Below are positions 52,491 to 62,202 of a DNA stretch of 64,000 nt, piece after piece. The stretch lies in NCBI GenBank assembly GCA_049115695.1, contig JAGDZR010000017.1, positions 1 through 64,000 on the forward strand. Direction: 5' to 3'. The translations under genes and the position numbers were made by a program. The DNA comes from JAGDZR01 sp049115695. Lineage in GTDB: Bacteria > Bacteroidota > Bacteroidia > Cytophagales > Cyclobacteriaceae. Under the pieces are notes generated by a model, which made no database searches, was not told where the DNA came from, and saw nothing but the letters and a program-made list of their open reading frames with translations. The first letter of the stretch is position 1. Each line of letters starts with the position of its first letter.

Positions 52491-52751
52491 ATGAAAAACA
52501 CATTTTCCCTTTTGATGAGAGGCATCATTCTTGGTGGTGGTTTTGGTGCCAGTTTTGGTCAGTACCTGGGAACTATAGCCGGGGACCAATCTCAAATGAT
52601 CACCAATATGATGTTCTTCGGAATGTTGATTGGCATCATCGCTTGTTTGGGCATTTTATCGAATTCATCAACTCCTGATAATCAACGAAAACGGAATTCA
52701 AGCTCTATGAAAAAGCACAACAATTTCAATGAAATGAGAAATGCAACGTGA
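52491..52751 (+). CDS. small membrane protein in the SbtA-like operon
   Basis: An 86-residue protein with two hydrophobic segments (SLLMRGIILGGGFGASFGQYL and MMFFGMLIGIIACLGIL) and a basic, Asn-rich tail (DNQRKRNSSSMKKHNNFNEM). It begins four bases after the permease stop and is followed by a terminator, so it is the third gene of the operon. It could be a small subunit or stabiliser of the permease; no family was recognised. Confidence 0.65.
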   Translation: MKNTFSLLMRGIILGGGFGASFGQYLGTIAGDQSQMITNMMFFGMLIGIIACLGILSNSSTPDNQRKRNSSSMKKHNNFNEMRNAT

Positions 52752-52776
52752 ATTTGAGTGAACAAAGTAATATTCC

Positions 52777-52804
52777 AAGCCCGGCTACTTTGGTCGGGCT
52801 TTTC
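52777..52804 (+). terminator. terminator of the SbtA-like operon
   Basis: AAGCCCG (52778-52784) pairs with CGGGCTT across a loop containing GCTACTTTGGT, followed by TTTCATTT. The stem is GC-rich and the T tract is short. Confidence 0.7.
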
Positions 52805-53238
52805 ATTTATTGTTAAGCCGGTTGTTTCTTTTTCCTTGATCAAAAAACAACTCTTCATGTTGTAAAGCAAAGGCGAAGGAAGTAATTAAAAGATCTGTAG
52901 TCCAACAGGAGAAATTTTAATTATTCCATCCACCTGGAAGACATTAAAGTGGACAATAAATGGCCTATGAAGAAGGTTGGTTTAGAAGTGAATTAACTCC
53001 AAAAGACGGCTCAACGGAAGTCAATAAAAGCTTTAAACTTGAGTAGAATAGTAAAGCAAGTGAGTGACTATTTTAAAAACAATTTCGAAATGAGATATGC
53101 TCTGGCATCAGCGGAACTCACAGACACCTGTTTTAAAAGTCAACTTAAACTCACTATCACCAGTTTACTTCAAGAAAACACAGTACTTCGCAATGATGTT
53201 AGTCATTTGAGGTAACCTTGTACTCTGAAGAACATTCA
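52805..53238. other. intergenic stretch with one small uncertain ORF
   Basis: The only reading frame of note runs from TTG 53039 to 53215 (58 residues, VKQVSDYFKNNFEMRYALAS then LTDTCFKSQLKLTITSLLQE). It looks amphipathic and protein-like but has no ATG at its front and no recognised relative. It ends 24 bases before the helicase ATG. I see no hairpin of the kind found in cold-shock leaders. Confidence 0.3.
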
Positions 53239-54510
53239 ATGAAATTCGAACAATTAAAGTTGATCCCGGAAGTGCTTAAGGCCCTGGAAGATCAAAACTA
53301 TGCTGAACCTACTGCCATTCAGGAACAGGCTATTCCGCTGGTTTTAAATAATGAAGACGTTTTGGGCAGTGCACAAACCGGAACAGGAAAAACAGCAGCC
53401 TTTGCGATTCCCATTATTCAGCACTTGGCAGAAGACTCACATCGCGATTCGAGAAAAATCTCAGCGCTTATCGTAACGCCCACCCGAGAACTGGCCATCC
53501 AGATCGGGGAAAGTTTCACTACTTATGCTAAGTACACCAAAATCAGCAATACTGTGATATTTGGAGGAGTCTCCCAACACAATCAGGTCAAAACGCTAAG
53601 GATGGAGATTGATGTTTTGGTGGCTACTCCTGGCAGACTCCTGGACCTCATGGACCAGGGATTTATTTCCTTAAAGCACATCAAGTATTTTGTCCTGGAT
53701 GAGGCCGACCGAATGCTCGACATGGGCTTTATTCATGATGTCAAGCGAATTATTCAAAAGCTTCCTCACAAAAGGCAGTCGCTATTTTTCTCGGCCACCA
53801 TGCCGGCTAAGATTCTGGAACTTTCACGTGAGATTTTGAGTAATCCAAAAAAAGTAGCGGTCAATCCTGTGGCTTCAACAGCCGAAACTGTCCAGCAGAG
53901 ACTGTTTTATACGAACAAATCAGATAAAAAAGCATTACTCCTTCACATTCTAAACGGACTAGACCCAGCTCAGGTGCTGGTGTTTTCCAGAAGTAAACAT
54001 GGGGCAGACCGCATCGTGAAGGATTTGAGAAAGAAGCACATTGAATGTGCGGCCATACACGGAGATAAAAACCAGAATCAAAGACAGAAGGCCTTATCAG
54101 ATTTCAAATCGAATAAAATACGGGTGCTCATCGCTACGGATATTGCGGCCAGAGGAATTGATATTGACAAACTACAGTTTGTGGTCAATTACGATATCCC
54201 CAATGAGCCGGAGACGTATGTCCACAGAATAGGGCGATGTGGGAGAGCGGGTGAACTAGGCGTGTCTATTTCGATTTCTGAACCCGAGGAAAACGCCTAT
54301 GTCAAAGACATTGAAAAGTTGATCAAACAAATCATTCCTGTGGCTAAAGAAAACCCTTTCCCACAGACAGAAAAGCCAATGAATGCTGCCGAAAAGAAGG
54401 AATTTGAGAAAGAGAAGCAAAGAAGAAAACAAGAGTTCTTTGCGAACCGCAATAAGAACAAGGGCTCAAAGAATACAGGTTTTAACAAAAAGGGAAGGAA
54501 CAGGCGCTAG
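53239..54510 (+). CDS. DEAD-box RNA helicase (RhlE-like)
   Basis: A 423-residue helicase. Q motif near residues 23-28 (EPTAIQ), motif I AQTGTGKT (45-52), motif Ia PTRELA, motif II DEAD (154-157), motif III SAT (185-187), motif V ATDIAARGIDID and motif VI HRIGRCGRAG are all present. A short basic tail (KNKGSKNTGFNKKGRNRR) can hold RNA. ATG 53239 starts the conserved FEQLKLIPEVLKAL; the longer frame opens with an unlikely TTG. Such helicases assist ribosome assembly and RNA decay, often in the cold. Confidence 0.95.
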   Translation: MKFEQLKLIPEVLKALEDQNYAEPTAIQEQAIPLVLNNEDVLGSAQTGTGKTAAFAIPIIQHLAEDSHRDSRKISALIVTPTRELAIQIGESFTTYAKYTKISNTVIFGGVSQHNQVKTLRMEIDVLVATPGRLLDLMDQGFISLKHIKYFVLDEADRMLDMGFIHDVKRIIQKLPHKRQSLFFSATMPAKILELSREILSNPKKVAVNPVASTAETVQQRLFYTNKSDKKALLLHILNGLDPAQVLVFSRSKHGADRIVKDLRKKHIECAAIHGDKNQNQRQKALSDFKSNKIRVLIATDIAARGIDIDKLQFVVNYDIPNEPETYVHRIGRCGRAGELGVSISISEPEENAYVKDIEKLIKQIIPVAKENPFPQTEKPMNAAEKKEFEKEKQRRKQEFFANRNKNKGSKNTGFNKKGRNRR

Positions 54511-54703
54511 GTTGATTACTAGCAAATTCCTTTGGCTATTATGAATTTAGGAAGGGATTAAGCCTAGGTGATCATTTTAGGTGCTTTATCACAATATGAA
54601 AGAGTTACTTCAAATTGGCAGTTTGAAATAGATGCGCAAATCCGCTACATTGGAAAATATAAACGGCCAGAAGTGCTTGTTGTAACATAAAAATGAAGTC
54701 AGG

Positions 54704-56158
54704 ATGATGAAATCAATCCATATCATATTTCCAGTAATATTGATGATTTCTGCTTGTCAGACTACTGAAATAGTATTTGAAGATGCCCTTTGCATTGAGA
54801 ATATATCCACAATTGATCCGGAGAATGGACTAAAATCAAATCAAACGATCATTATCAAATCAGGTAAGATCCATCAAATTACTGATTCTGACGAACTTCA
54901 ATTATCAAGTAAAAACAAGATAATCGACGGAACAGGAAAATATATCATGCCGGGATTGTGGGATGCGCATGTCCATTTCTCTTTTATTGAAGAGTTGGCT
55001 CCCCGAATGTTTGATTTATTCCTGGTATTTGGTGTTACCAGTGTTAGGGATACTGGAGGTGAGATAAATTTTGTGAATAAATGGAAGGAGAAATCCCTGG
55101 CGAATCCTACCAACACGCCAAGGGTCATGGTTGCTGGACCCCTTTTGGATGGTGTACCTAATGTTTATGATGGTAGTGATGCAGGTCACCCTCCACTGTC
55201 GGTTGGATTGAAATCTGTCGAAGATGTAAAAAATAAAGTTGAGGAATTGGACAGTCAGGGAGTAGACTTCCTTAAGGCATATGAGATGCTAAGTCCAGAG
55301 CAGTTTGCGGCTATCATGCAATTGGCAAAAGAAAAGGGTCTGAAAGTAACAGGTCATGTACCCTTGAGTATGGATGTGATTAGTGCTTCAAACGCCGGAT
55401 TAAATAGCATGGAGCACTTGCGCAATCTGGAGTTGTCTTGTGCTTCAAATGCTGAAGAATTATTACAACAACGTAAAGCATTGCTCGCTGAAGGGAAACA
55501 GGATAAAGGGGGTGTTTTACGTTCCAGAATTCATCAGGAGCAAAGGCGAATGGCAGTTGAAAATTTTGATGAGCAAAAGGCCAAAGAAGTACTCAGTGTG
55601 TTAGCAACCAATCAAACATGGCAAATTCCAACTTTGGCGTTAAGTACTGGTTTTACCAAAAGGTTCTTTGCAGATTCAGGTTGGCAGGCAAACTTTAAGT
55701 ACTTACCACAGTCACTTGAACAAAGGTGGAAAAAGAGCATTGATGATATCCTGGCAATGGAGGTTTCTGAATTTAATATTCAGTACATGAAATGGTTATT
55801 GGATATGACGGGTAATATTCAAGATTCAGGAATTGGAATAATGGCTGGTACTGATTGCCCAATCCTGTTCTTAACCCCTGGACGAAGTTTGCATCAGGAG
55901 TTGGTAGCACTGGTAGAAGCTGGGTTGTCACCTTTAGAAGCCATCAGAACTGCCACAATAAATCCAGCTAAATACTTCAATATGGAAAATGAACTAGGCT
56001 CGATACAGGAGGATATGTGGGCGGATTTACTAATTCTTGATGCAAATCCTTTAGAGGACATTAACAATACCAGACGGATTAATGCAGTAATCAAACAAGG
56101 AAAGCATTTCGACCGAAACAGTTTGGATCAAATATTGGCACGTTTAAGTGTGGAATAA
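54704..56158 (+). CDS. exported amidohydrolase lipoprotein
   Basis: A 484-residue metal-dependent hydrolase of the imidazolonepropionase-like amidohydrolase group. Lipoprotein signal with Cys near residue 18 (MISACQT). Metal motif H-x-H in GLWDAHVHF, the Lys ligand region near VDFLKAYEML, H ligands in GHVPLS and MEHLRN, and Asp in AGTDCP. SPLEAIRTATINPAKYF is the conserved tail helix. Substrates in this exported group are cyclic amides or peptides; none can be assigned. A second Met at 54707 is an alternative start. Confidence 0.9.
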   Translation: MMKSIHIIFPVILMISACQTTEIVFEDALCIENISTIDPENGLKSNQTIIIKSGKIHQITDSDELQLSSKNKIIDGTGKYIMPGLWDAHVHFSFIEELAPRMFDLFLVFGVTSVRDTGGEINFVNKWKEKSLANPTNTPRVMVAGPLLDGVPNVYDGSDAGHPPLSVGLKSVEDVKNKVEELDSQGVDFLKAYEMLSPEQFAAIMQLAKEKGLKVTGHVPLSMDVISASNAGLNSMEHLRNLELSCASNAEELLQQRKALLAEGKQDKGGVLRSRIHQEQRRMAVENFDEQKAKEVLSVLATNQTWQIPTLALSTGFTKRFFADSGWQANFKYLPQSLEQRWKKSIDDILAMEVSEFNIQYMKWLLDMTGNIQDSGIGIMAGTDCPILFLTPGRSLHQELVALVEAGLSPLEAIRTATINPAKYFNMENELGSIQEDMWADLLILDANPLEDINNTRRINAVIKQGKHFDRNSLDQILARLSVE

Positions 56159-56230
56159 GCAAGTGTCAAATTATTGAGAGAGTAGAATGTTTCGGTTATG
56201 GGCATTTTATGAAGATTTTAACTCAGACTT

Positions 56231-57730
56231 ATGAAATTCACCAACACGCTCATTCTTTCACTTTTAATTGCCTGTCAACCGAAGGTTCAGGACGTTTTTC
56301 TTGGTCAGGGAATGATGTCTGGTGAGGCAACTGCCACATCGATTATCCTCCAGTCAAGATTAACCAGTTCGGATTCCATGATTAATGGTGATTTGGCAGG
56401 GGTGCCAGGTCAGGGGCGATTTGAGATAAGTCAGCATGAGACTTTCGATAATTCGATAAGCTCCGACTGGATAACAGCTGCCGCTGAGTACGATCACATT
56501 GTTAAGACCACAATCGAAGGGCTGGCGCCAGGGACTAAATATTACTATCGACTGCAGTATGGCAGAGATAGGAATTCTCTTTATGAAAGTGAAGTTGGGT
56601 CATTTAAGACCTTGCAAGGGGCTGATGGTGAAGGTGAGATTTCATTGGCAATTGTTACTGGTATGAATCACTACTATTTTCATTATGGTAAATATGATCG
56701 CGCGAAGGCTTATTCTGGAGAGGACAAAGGTCTGGGATATCCTGCGCTTGAGGTCATCAAACAGCTCAACCCGACCTATTTTATTGGCACAGGTGATAAT
56801 GTCTATTTCGATCACCCCAACGAAAAAGGGTTTCTGAGAGCAATTGAAGAAGGAAGCAATCCGCACCCTGCCGGATATGAAGGTAAAGCGGTAACTGATG
56901 ATGGGGGTATGCGGAGAAAATATCATGAGCAATTTGCACAACCACGATTTCAGGAGTTGTTTCGAAACGTGAGCACGTATTGGGAAAAGGACGATCACGA
57001 CTATAGGTTTAATGATGCTGATACGACCGATCGTTTTCCAATATCACACCAATTAGGTGTCAATAACTTCAAAGAACAATTACCAGTAGTAGATCCGAAT
57101 GCTCCCGCTGCTAAAACCTATCGTACTCATCGCATGAGTAAGAATCTGCAAATATGGCTGTTGGAAGGAAGGGATTTTAGAAGTCCTAATGCCATGCCCG
57201 ATGGCCCTGACAAGCAGTTGCTGGGAGAGGAGCAACTTGTTTGGCTTAAAGAAACATTATTGAAAAGTGATGCCAGCTTCAAACTAATCATTTCTCCAAC
57301 TCCTTTGGTTGGTCCTGATGATGCCTATAAAAGCGATAATCATGTAAATCCTAAAGGGTTCCGACATGAAGGAGAAGAGTTATTTCGATGGTTGAATGAC
57401 AACAATTTCCAAAATCTATTCTTGGTATGTGGTGATAGACATTGGCAGTATCATGCCCAGCACCCAAGTGGATTTGAGGAATTCTCTACCGGCGCGCTGG
57501 TTGACAACAATTCTCGTCCCGGTCGGTTGGCTGGAGATCCCAATTCTACTGATCCGGAAGGACTGATAAAGCAATTTTACATTCAGGGCGATGCAGAATC
57601 GGCAAGCGGAGGTTTCCTATTAGTGAAAGTGCAAGGAGAAGATGATGGCCCGATAGCACGATTTACGCATTTCGATGAAAAAGGAAGAATACTTTATGAA
57701 ACCAAAAAAGAGGCTGTTCTTGACAAATAG
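56231..57730 (+). CDS. PhoD-like alkaline phosphatase lipoprotein
   Basis: A 499-residue protein. Lipoprotein signal (LILSLLIACQ). An Fn3-like N-terminal domain (YDHIVKTTIEGLAPGTKYYY) precedes the metallophosphatase domain. Metal and active-site motifs are GTGDNVYFDHP, WEKDDHDYRFND, LLEGRDFRSPN and CGDRHWQYH, in PhoD order. The PhoD family hydrolyses phosphomono- and diesters with calcium and iron. It is a lipoprotein rather than the Tat-exported form of classical PhoD. It follows the amidohydrolase gene by 72 bases on the same strand. Confidence 0.88.
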   Translation: MKFTNTLILSLLIACQPKVQDVFLGQGMMSGEATATSIILQSRLTSSDSMINGDLAGVPGQGRFEISQHETFDNSISSDWITAAAEYDHIVKTTIEGLAPGTKYYYRLQYGRDRNSLYESEVGSFKTLQGADGEGEISLAIVTGMNHYYFHYGKYDRAKAYSGEDKGLGYPALEVIKQLNPTYFIGTGDNVYFDHPNEKGFLRAIEEGSNPHPAGYEGKAVTDDGGMRRKYHEQFAQPRFQELFRNVSTYWEKDDHDYRFNDADTTDRFPISHQLGVNNFKEQLPVVDPNAPAAKTYRTHRMSKNLQIWLLEGRDFRSPNAMPDGPDKQLLGEEQLVWLKETLLKSDASFKLIISPTPLVGPDDAYKSDNHVNPKGFRHEGEELFRWLNDNNFQNLFLVCGDRHWQYHAQHPSGFEEFSTGALVDNNSRPGRLAGDPNSTDPEGLIKQFYIQGDAESASGGFLLVKVQGEDDGPIARFTHFDEKGRILYETKKEAVLDK

Positions 57731-57840
57731 GAAAAGTTGGAATGAAGGTGATTTGTGAGTTTCTGATTACACAATGATCGAAGAAGAACTGGATGGAGGG
57801 TAATGGTTGCATTGGAGTAATCGTTGAAGATTACGATGAG

Positions 57841-57886
57841 GTATGTCAGGTTGATCGTTCGTACGAATCACACGGCTCTGACATAC
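57841..57886. terminator. nested palindrome between convergent genes
   Basis: GTATGTCAG (57841-57849) and CTGACATAC (57878-57886) form a perfect 9-base outer stem, with a 10-base self-complementary TTCGTACGAA inside. The plus-strand end is followed by TTAATCTTTT. It sits against the stop codon of the minus-strand hydrolase. A terminator is the simplest reading, though the inner palindrome looks like a protein-binding site. Confidence 0.45.
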
Positions 57887-59029
57887 TTAATCTTTTATAA
57901 AGCACAACACCTTCAAAGTATCTGAATCGATGGCTTCAAGTAATATTGGGCGATCATTTAGGTGAGAATCAAAAAATGAGCTCATGAAATTGGCAGTGAG
58001 TTGATGGAATTTCAAAGCCTTTCTTTTTGCTTCGATATCATTTTCAAGAAAGTAATGAGTGTCTAAAAAGCTATTGTGATTTGCTTCGGCAATTAGAATT
58101 CGCCATGAATCGCTTTTATTGAATTGACAGAAATTATTCCTTCTCTGGTGCAGTTTGGCATAGCCTGGATGATTTTGAAAATCTGTTAAATCTTCGATGA
58201 ATAGAAAAGGAACCGAAAGTCCCTGGTCAAACGCAAAAGTGGGTGGTGTCCCATCTAAATCAATAACAGCTTTGATCCTATCATCCAGCATGCTTGCATA
58301 AATGACGCTCGCTCCACCTATTGAATGACCAAATGCTCCAATTTTGGACAAATCAATTCGAGTTTTAAAAAAAGGTTCTTTCAATAGCTGATTCAAACTA
58401 AATATGATATCTAATCCGAGAACTTTGTGGCGCTGACCCTTTGCTTTTCTATAGGCCTCTGCCGTGATTTGTTTGGGTATTTCAAGTGTTTTGAGGCTAT
58501 CGTGAAAAGCATGATTTGCTGTAAATATTAAACTGCTTTTATCCAACACGTACTCACTTTCATAGAGATGGTTGAGGCCTAATACGATAAATCCTCGACT
58601 GGCAAGTTGTTCCGCGTAGTATGTATATTGACTTAAATTCCCACCAAGACTTGGCGAAAAAATTATCAAAGGATACGTCGATGAGCCAGAACTGATCGGT
58701 GAGTTCAGATAGGACTTGGTCATTACCTTACTCACGCTTTCGAAATCTTCCTCTGACCAATGATTTAGATTTTTCCAAACACTATCTATTTTGTAGTAAT
58801 AGGGAGTCCTCTCACTTGAAATGTCATTCGCCGGATACCAGACCTGTGCATTTATTATCCGGTCCCCACCATAGATTTCGTCGAGCCTGTTATGATCATG
58901 CCAAATGAACTGTTTGACACCAAGATTTTCGCTGACCAAATACGCTTGTTTTGAACCAGCTGACTGACTTTGTTGGCAGGATGGGAGAAGCAAGACAATA
59001 GCCATAAAAATGATTAATGATAGATTCAT
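57887..59029 (-). CDS. PAF-acetylhydrolase-like lipoprotein
   Basis: A 380-residue alpha/beta hydrolase of the platelet-activating-factor acetylhydrolase type. The start at 59029 gives a lipoprotein signal (MNLSLIIFMAIVLLLPSCQQ, Cys18). YPLIIFSPSLGG provides the oxyanion strand, the nucleophile lies in GAFGHSIGGAS, and AVIDLDGTP carries the Asp region. A His in ANHNSFLDTHYF is the likely third triad residue. It would cleave short acyl groups from phospholipids or related esters outside the cell. Confidence 0.88.
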   Translation of the reverse strand: MNLSLIIFMAIVLLLPSCQQSQSAGSKQAYLVSENLGVKQFIWHDHNRLDEIYGGDRIINAQVWYPANDISSERTPYYYKIDSVWKNLNHWSEEDFESVSKVMTKSYLNSPISSGSSTYPLIIFSPSLGGNLSQYTYYAEQLASRGFIVLGLNHLYESEYVLDKSSLIFTANHAFHDSLKTLEIPKQITAEAYRKAKGQRHKVLGLDIIFSLNQLLKEPFFKTRIDLSKIGAFGHSIGGASVIYASMLDDRIKAVIDLDGTPPTFAFDQGLSVPFLFIEDLTDFQNHPGYAKLHQRRNNFCQFNKSDSWRILIAEANHNSFLDTHYFLENDIEAKRKALKFHQLTANFMSSFFDSHLNDRPILLEAIDSDTLKVLCFIKD

Positions 59030-59114
59030 TGTATTAAATCTTTTGCTCCAATATGCAAATTGTAGCTTGTACATTATCACTGTTTACCTTCTTTATATCT
59101 CCACATTTAAGCAC

Positions 59115-61721
59115 CTACTCGTCTTTCAGATACTTCACCGGATTTGAAAAAGCTACTTTCAGGGATTGATAACCAATGGTCAATATCACCAGAACCAGAA
59201 CCAGGATCAGTGTAATCAGAAAAGTGACCCATGAGATCGGCAATCGATGATGATAGTCCTCCAACCATTTGCCCACAAAGGAAATTACAAAGGGAATGCT
59301 GATCACAAATGCCAGCAGCACCCATTTGGCAAAATCACGGATGATTAGTCCCAAAATTTTTCCGGTTTCAGCTCCAAGTACTTTTCGAATACTCAGCTCC
59401 TTTTGACGTTTTTCAATGATAAAAAGTGTGAGCCCATAGAGACCGAGACAAGCCACTATGATAGATACGATGGAAAACAACGTGACCAACCCTAAGTATC
59501 GATTTTCAGCCTCGTACAACTGCGCCACACGGTCATCCAAAAAATGGTAAGTAAATTCATTGGTGGACCCCAGTTCATTCCACATGCGCTCAAGCTCGTC
59601 TAGCTTTTCACTGAGATGAGACGTCTCTATATTAATCGAGATGTATCTATGTGCAGGGTTATCAGCCGTGCGGTGAAAAATCAAATGTGGTGCTACATCG
59701 ACCTGAAGGGATTCGTAGCTGAAGTCTTCCGAAATGCCAACTACATTCAACCTTCGATCTCCAATCTTGATTACATTCGGCTCATTAGGTTCGAATTCAA
59801 AAGCCTCCATAGCAGCTCTGTTGAGGATTACTGATTCCCGTTGACTTCCTTCACTGTCTGCGAGAAAGTGACGTCCACTGATCATGTTAATGCCATACAT
59901 TTTAAGGAAGTTAGCATCGACGTAAGTGTATCTCATTCTTAGCCGATCCCCTGTCCAGCCATCAGGTACTACAAAAGTGAAACTTCTCGTCCAGTCTGTT
60001 GGGTAGGATCGGCTCAAAGCCACATCTTTTACATATGATTTGGTTTTGAGTTCATTCTTGAAAGTATTCAACTTTACTGCTCCCTGATCACTGTTGAGGA
60101 AATCATTGGGAGATGCATTGATAACGAGCATGTTTTCATCAGAGAAACCCATATCTCCATTGGACATGAATAGAATTTGGTTGCGGATAAGCAAAGCACT
60201 GGAGATAAGAAAAAGTGCTATCACGAATTGAACGACAACCAATGAATTTTGAAATACGCTTCGCCTTCCGAGTTGAACCCGCTTTTGGAGTACATCCAAA
60301 GACCGCAAGGAAGATAGATACAAGGCAGGGTAGAGACCACTAATGATGCCGAGGAAAACGACCATGGCAGTCAGGAACAAGATCAACTCATTGAAAGGAA
60401 GAATTTGCCAGGTAATCGAGACGTCAAAAAAATCATTGAAAAAAGGAATTGTTATGGCCACCAATGTTACCGCCAGCAACATGGCCAAAAATGAAGTAAT
60501 AAAAGCTTCGAAAATGAATTGAGACCTGACCTGATTTCGGAAAGCTCCCAGCACCTTTCTCATCCCGATTTCCTTGAGCCTCCTGGAAGCATGCGCTACG
60601 GAAAGATTCATGAAGTTAATTGCGGCAATGACCAATATGCCAATACCGATCATCAGTAAAATGCGTGCATTGGATTTATCCCCAATGAAGGTGTCATAGT
60701 AACTTTCAAAGGGGAGTAGCTTGAAGTTAGTATTACCACGCGTTTCCAAATCCCAAATGGCTTCAACTAGATCTGGAAATTTTGCTTCCAGGTTCGAGGC
60801 GCTTTCTGAAGTTTCTAATTTGACATAAGTCTCCAGAAATGAACTGCCCCAATTGTCCGCAATTTCTGGATAAACAGGGATGCTTTCCATTTGAATCATC
60901 ATTTGGGGCTGAAGCGATATGTTTTCAGGAAAGTCTGCTAGCACAGCAGAAACACTGAAGGTTAAAATGGTGTCCTCGTCTGGTAGAAATACTTCCATCA
61001 ATTGGCCAATCACATCTTCCTGGCCGAAATACCTGATGGCTCGATCTCTGCTAATGGCAATTGACCTTTTTTCAGGAAAGACAGATGCACTTTGTCCATG
61101 AAGCAATTCGTAGGAGAAAATATCAAAGAACGATTGATCGGAATAGAATATATTGTCATCGATAAACTGATTCTGTTTGATGACCTTGGCTGCTGTCTGA
61201 TAAACACTACTTGCAAATTCCACCTCAGGATAATCAGCCTTTAGTCGCTTCGCCATGGGTACCCAGGTGTCATAAGCCGGTTGAATACCGTCAGGGGTTA
61301 CACGTTCCTTATAGGCAAGAAAGATCCTTTTCTTGTCCTCATGATAATCATCGAAAGACAAGATCTGACTGGTGTATAGAAATATGATAATGAAAGCAGT
61401 GGCACCTGTGGCCAACCCAAAAATATTGATAAAGGACGTTGATTTTCGTCGCACCAGATTTCGAAGGGCAACTTTGAAGTAGTTTCTGAAAATCATAGTG
61501 TTGATAGCTATGTGGTAGGAGGTTTTAAGGTTTTGAGGTTTGAGCGACAGGAACGTTTCCCAGACGAATCTTGACCTGGCCTTGGATGTTCCTTGCTTAG
61601 CCAATCGCCAGTAATATGCCTCGTGCAAATCACCGATGATTTCGTCACGGTAATCTGACCGACAGCAGAAATTGAGGATTCGTTCTGCCCACTTTGGAGG
61701 CTGATCTACTTGATTAGGCAC
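59115..61721 (-). CDS. FtsX-type ABC permease with N-terminal prefix domain
   Basis: An 868-residue permease. An N-terminal prefix of about 85 residues (PPKWAERILNFCCRSDYRDE then IIGDLHEAYYWRLAKQG) is the permease prefix domain found in PadR-associated transporters. Two MacB-PCD/FtsX halves follow, each with a LKEIGMRKVLGA or QKELSIRKVLGA loop, and three C-terminal helices. It overlaps the PadR gene by eight bases. No ATPase gene is beside it, so it must borrow one or work as a non-exporting envelope permease. Confidence 0.9.
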   Translation of the reverse strand: MPNQVDQPPKWAERILNFCCRSDYRDEIIGDLHEAYYWRLAKQGTSKARSRFVWETFLSLKPQNLKTSYHIAINTMIFRNYFKVALRNLVRRKSTSFINIFGLATGATAFIIIFLYTSQILSFDDYHEDKKRIFLAYKERVTPDGIQPAYDTWVPMAKRLKADYPEVEFASSVYQTAAKVIKQNQFIDDNIFYSDQSFFDIFSYELLHGQSASVFPEKRSIAISRDRAIRYFGQEDVIGQLMEVFLPDEDTILTFSVSAVLADFPENISLQPQMMIQMESIPVYPEIADNWGSSFLETYVKLETSESASNLEAKFPDLVEAIWDLETRGNTNFKLLPFESYYDTFIGDKSNARILLMIGIGILVIAAINFMNLSVAHASRRLKEIGMRKVLGAFRNQVRSQFIFEAFITSFLAMLLAVTLVAITIPFFNDFFDVSITWQILPFNELILFLTAMVVFLGIISGLYPALYLSSLRSLDVLQKRVQLGRRSVFQNSLVVVQFVIALFLISSALLIRNQILFMSNGDMGFSDENMLVINASPNDFLNSDQGAVKLNTFKNELKTKSYVKDVALSRSYPTDWTRSFTFVVPDGWTGDRLRMRYTYVDANFLKMYGINMISGRHFLADSEGSQRESVILNRAAMEAFEFEPNEPNVIKIGDRRLNVVGISEDFSYESLQVDVAPHLIFHRTADNPAHRYISINIETSHLSEKLDELERMWNELGSTNEFTYHFLDDRVAQLYEAENRYLGLVTLFSIVSIIVACLGLYGLTLFIIEKRQKELSIRKVLGAETGKILGLIIRDFAKWVLLAFVISIPFVISFVGKWLEDYHHRLPISWVTFLITLILVLVLVILTIGYQSLKVAFSNPVKYLKDE

Positions 61722-62043
61722 TGAAAGTTAGTTTCATGTCAGGAATGGATTTCCATATGTCTGAGCGTTGCTCTTGCAATTGTTTTGCTGCAGCAAACCC
61801 CTTGTTGGACGCATGATATAACCGTTTTGCACGACCTCCCCGTTCTGCGGTGGGTTCCCCCATTTTCGAATACACAAGTCCTTTTTTTTCCAACCGTTTC
61901 AAAACCACATGGATTGCTGGCAAGGAAATGGACTGGGCAAATCGTGACTGATATTCCTTGGCGATTTCCACGCCATAGGTTTCTTCCTTCATGAGTAATA
62001 TCAAAAGGATCATTTCTTCCAAAACTCCTAGCGCTAAATTCAT
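61714..62043 (-). CDS. PadR-family regulator
   Basis: A 109-residue winged-helix protein. The family start MNLALGVLEEMILLILLMKE is followed by EETYGVEIAKEYQSRF, SLPAIHVVLKRLEKKGLVYS and ERGGRAKRLYHAS, the PadR recognition helix and wing. It overlaps the permease by eight bases and should regulate it. The 159-base gap to the divergent racemase-like gene contains A/T-rich partial inverted repeats (for example TAAT...ATTA around 62070-62085) that could be its operator. Confidence 0.93.
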   Translation of the reverse strand: MNLALGVLEEMILLILLMKEETYGVEIAKEYQSRFAQSISLPAIHVVLKRLEKKGLVYSKMGEPTAERGGRAKRLYHASNKGFAAAKQLQEQRSDIWKSIPDMKLTFSA

Positions 62044-62202
62044 TAGATTAACATTTGTTAAAAATATAATACGAATATCATTAATTTTTGTTTAACTAAT
62101 ATACTCCATATGAATTATACAGCGGACTAGAATTTTTCAAGCGGGGCATGAAAAAGGGAACTCATAATAATTGGTGTTATTTGTAACTCATAACATCAGT
62201 TA

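Noticed and set aside
52960..53046. Short frame MAYEEGWFRSELTPKDGSTE... in the gap before the helicase
   Set aside because: Only 28 codons, and a competing frame across the same bases reads equally well; neither can be supported.
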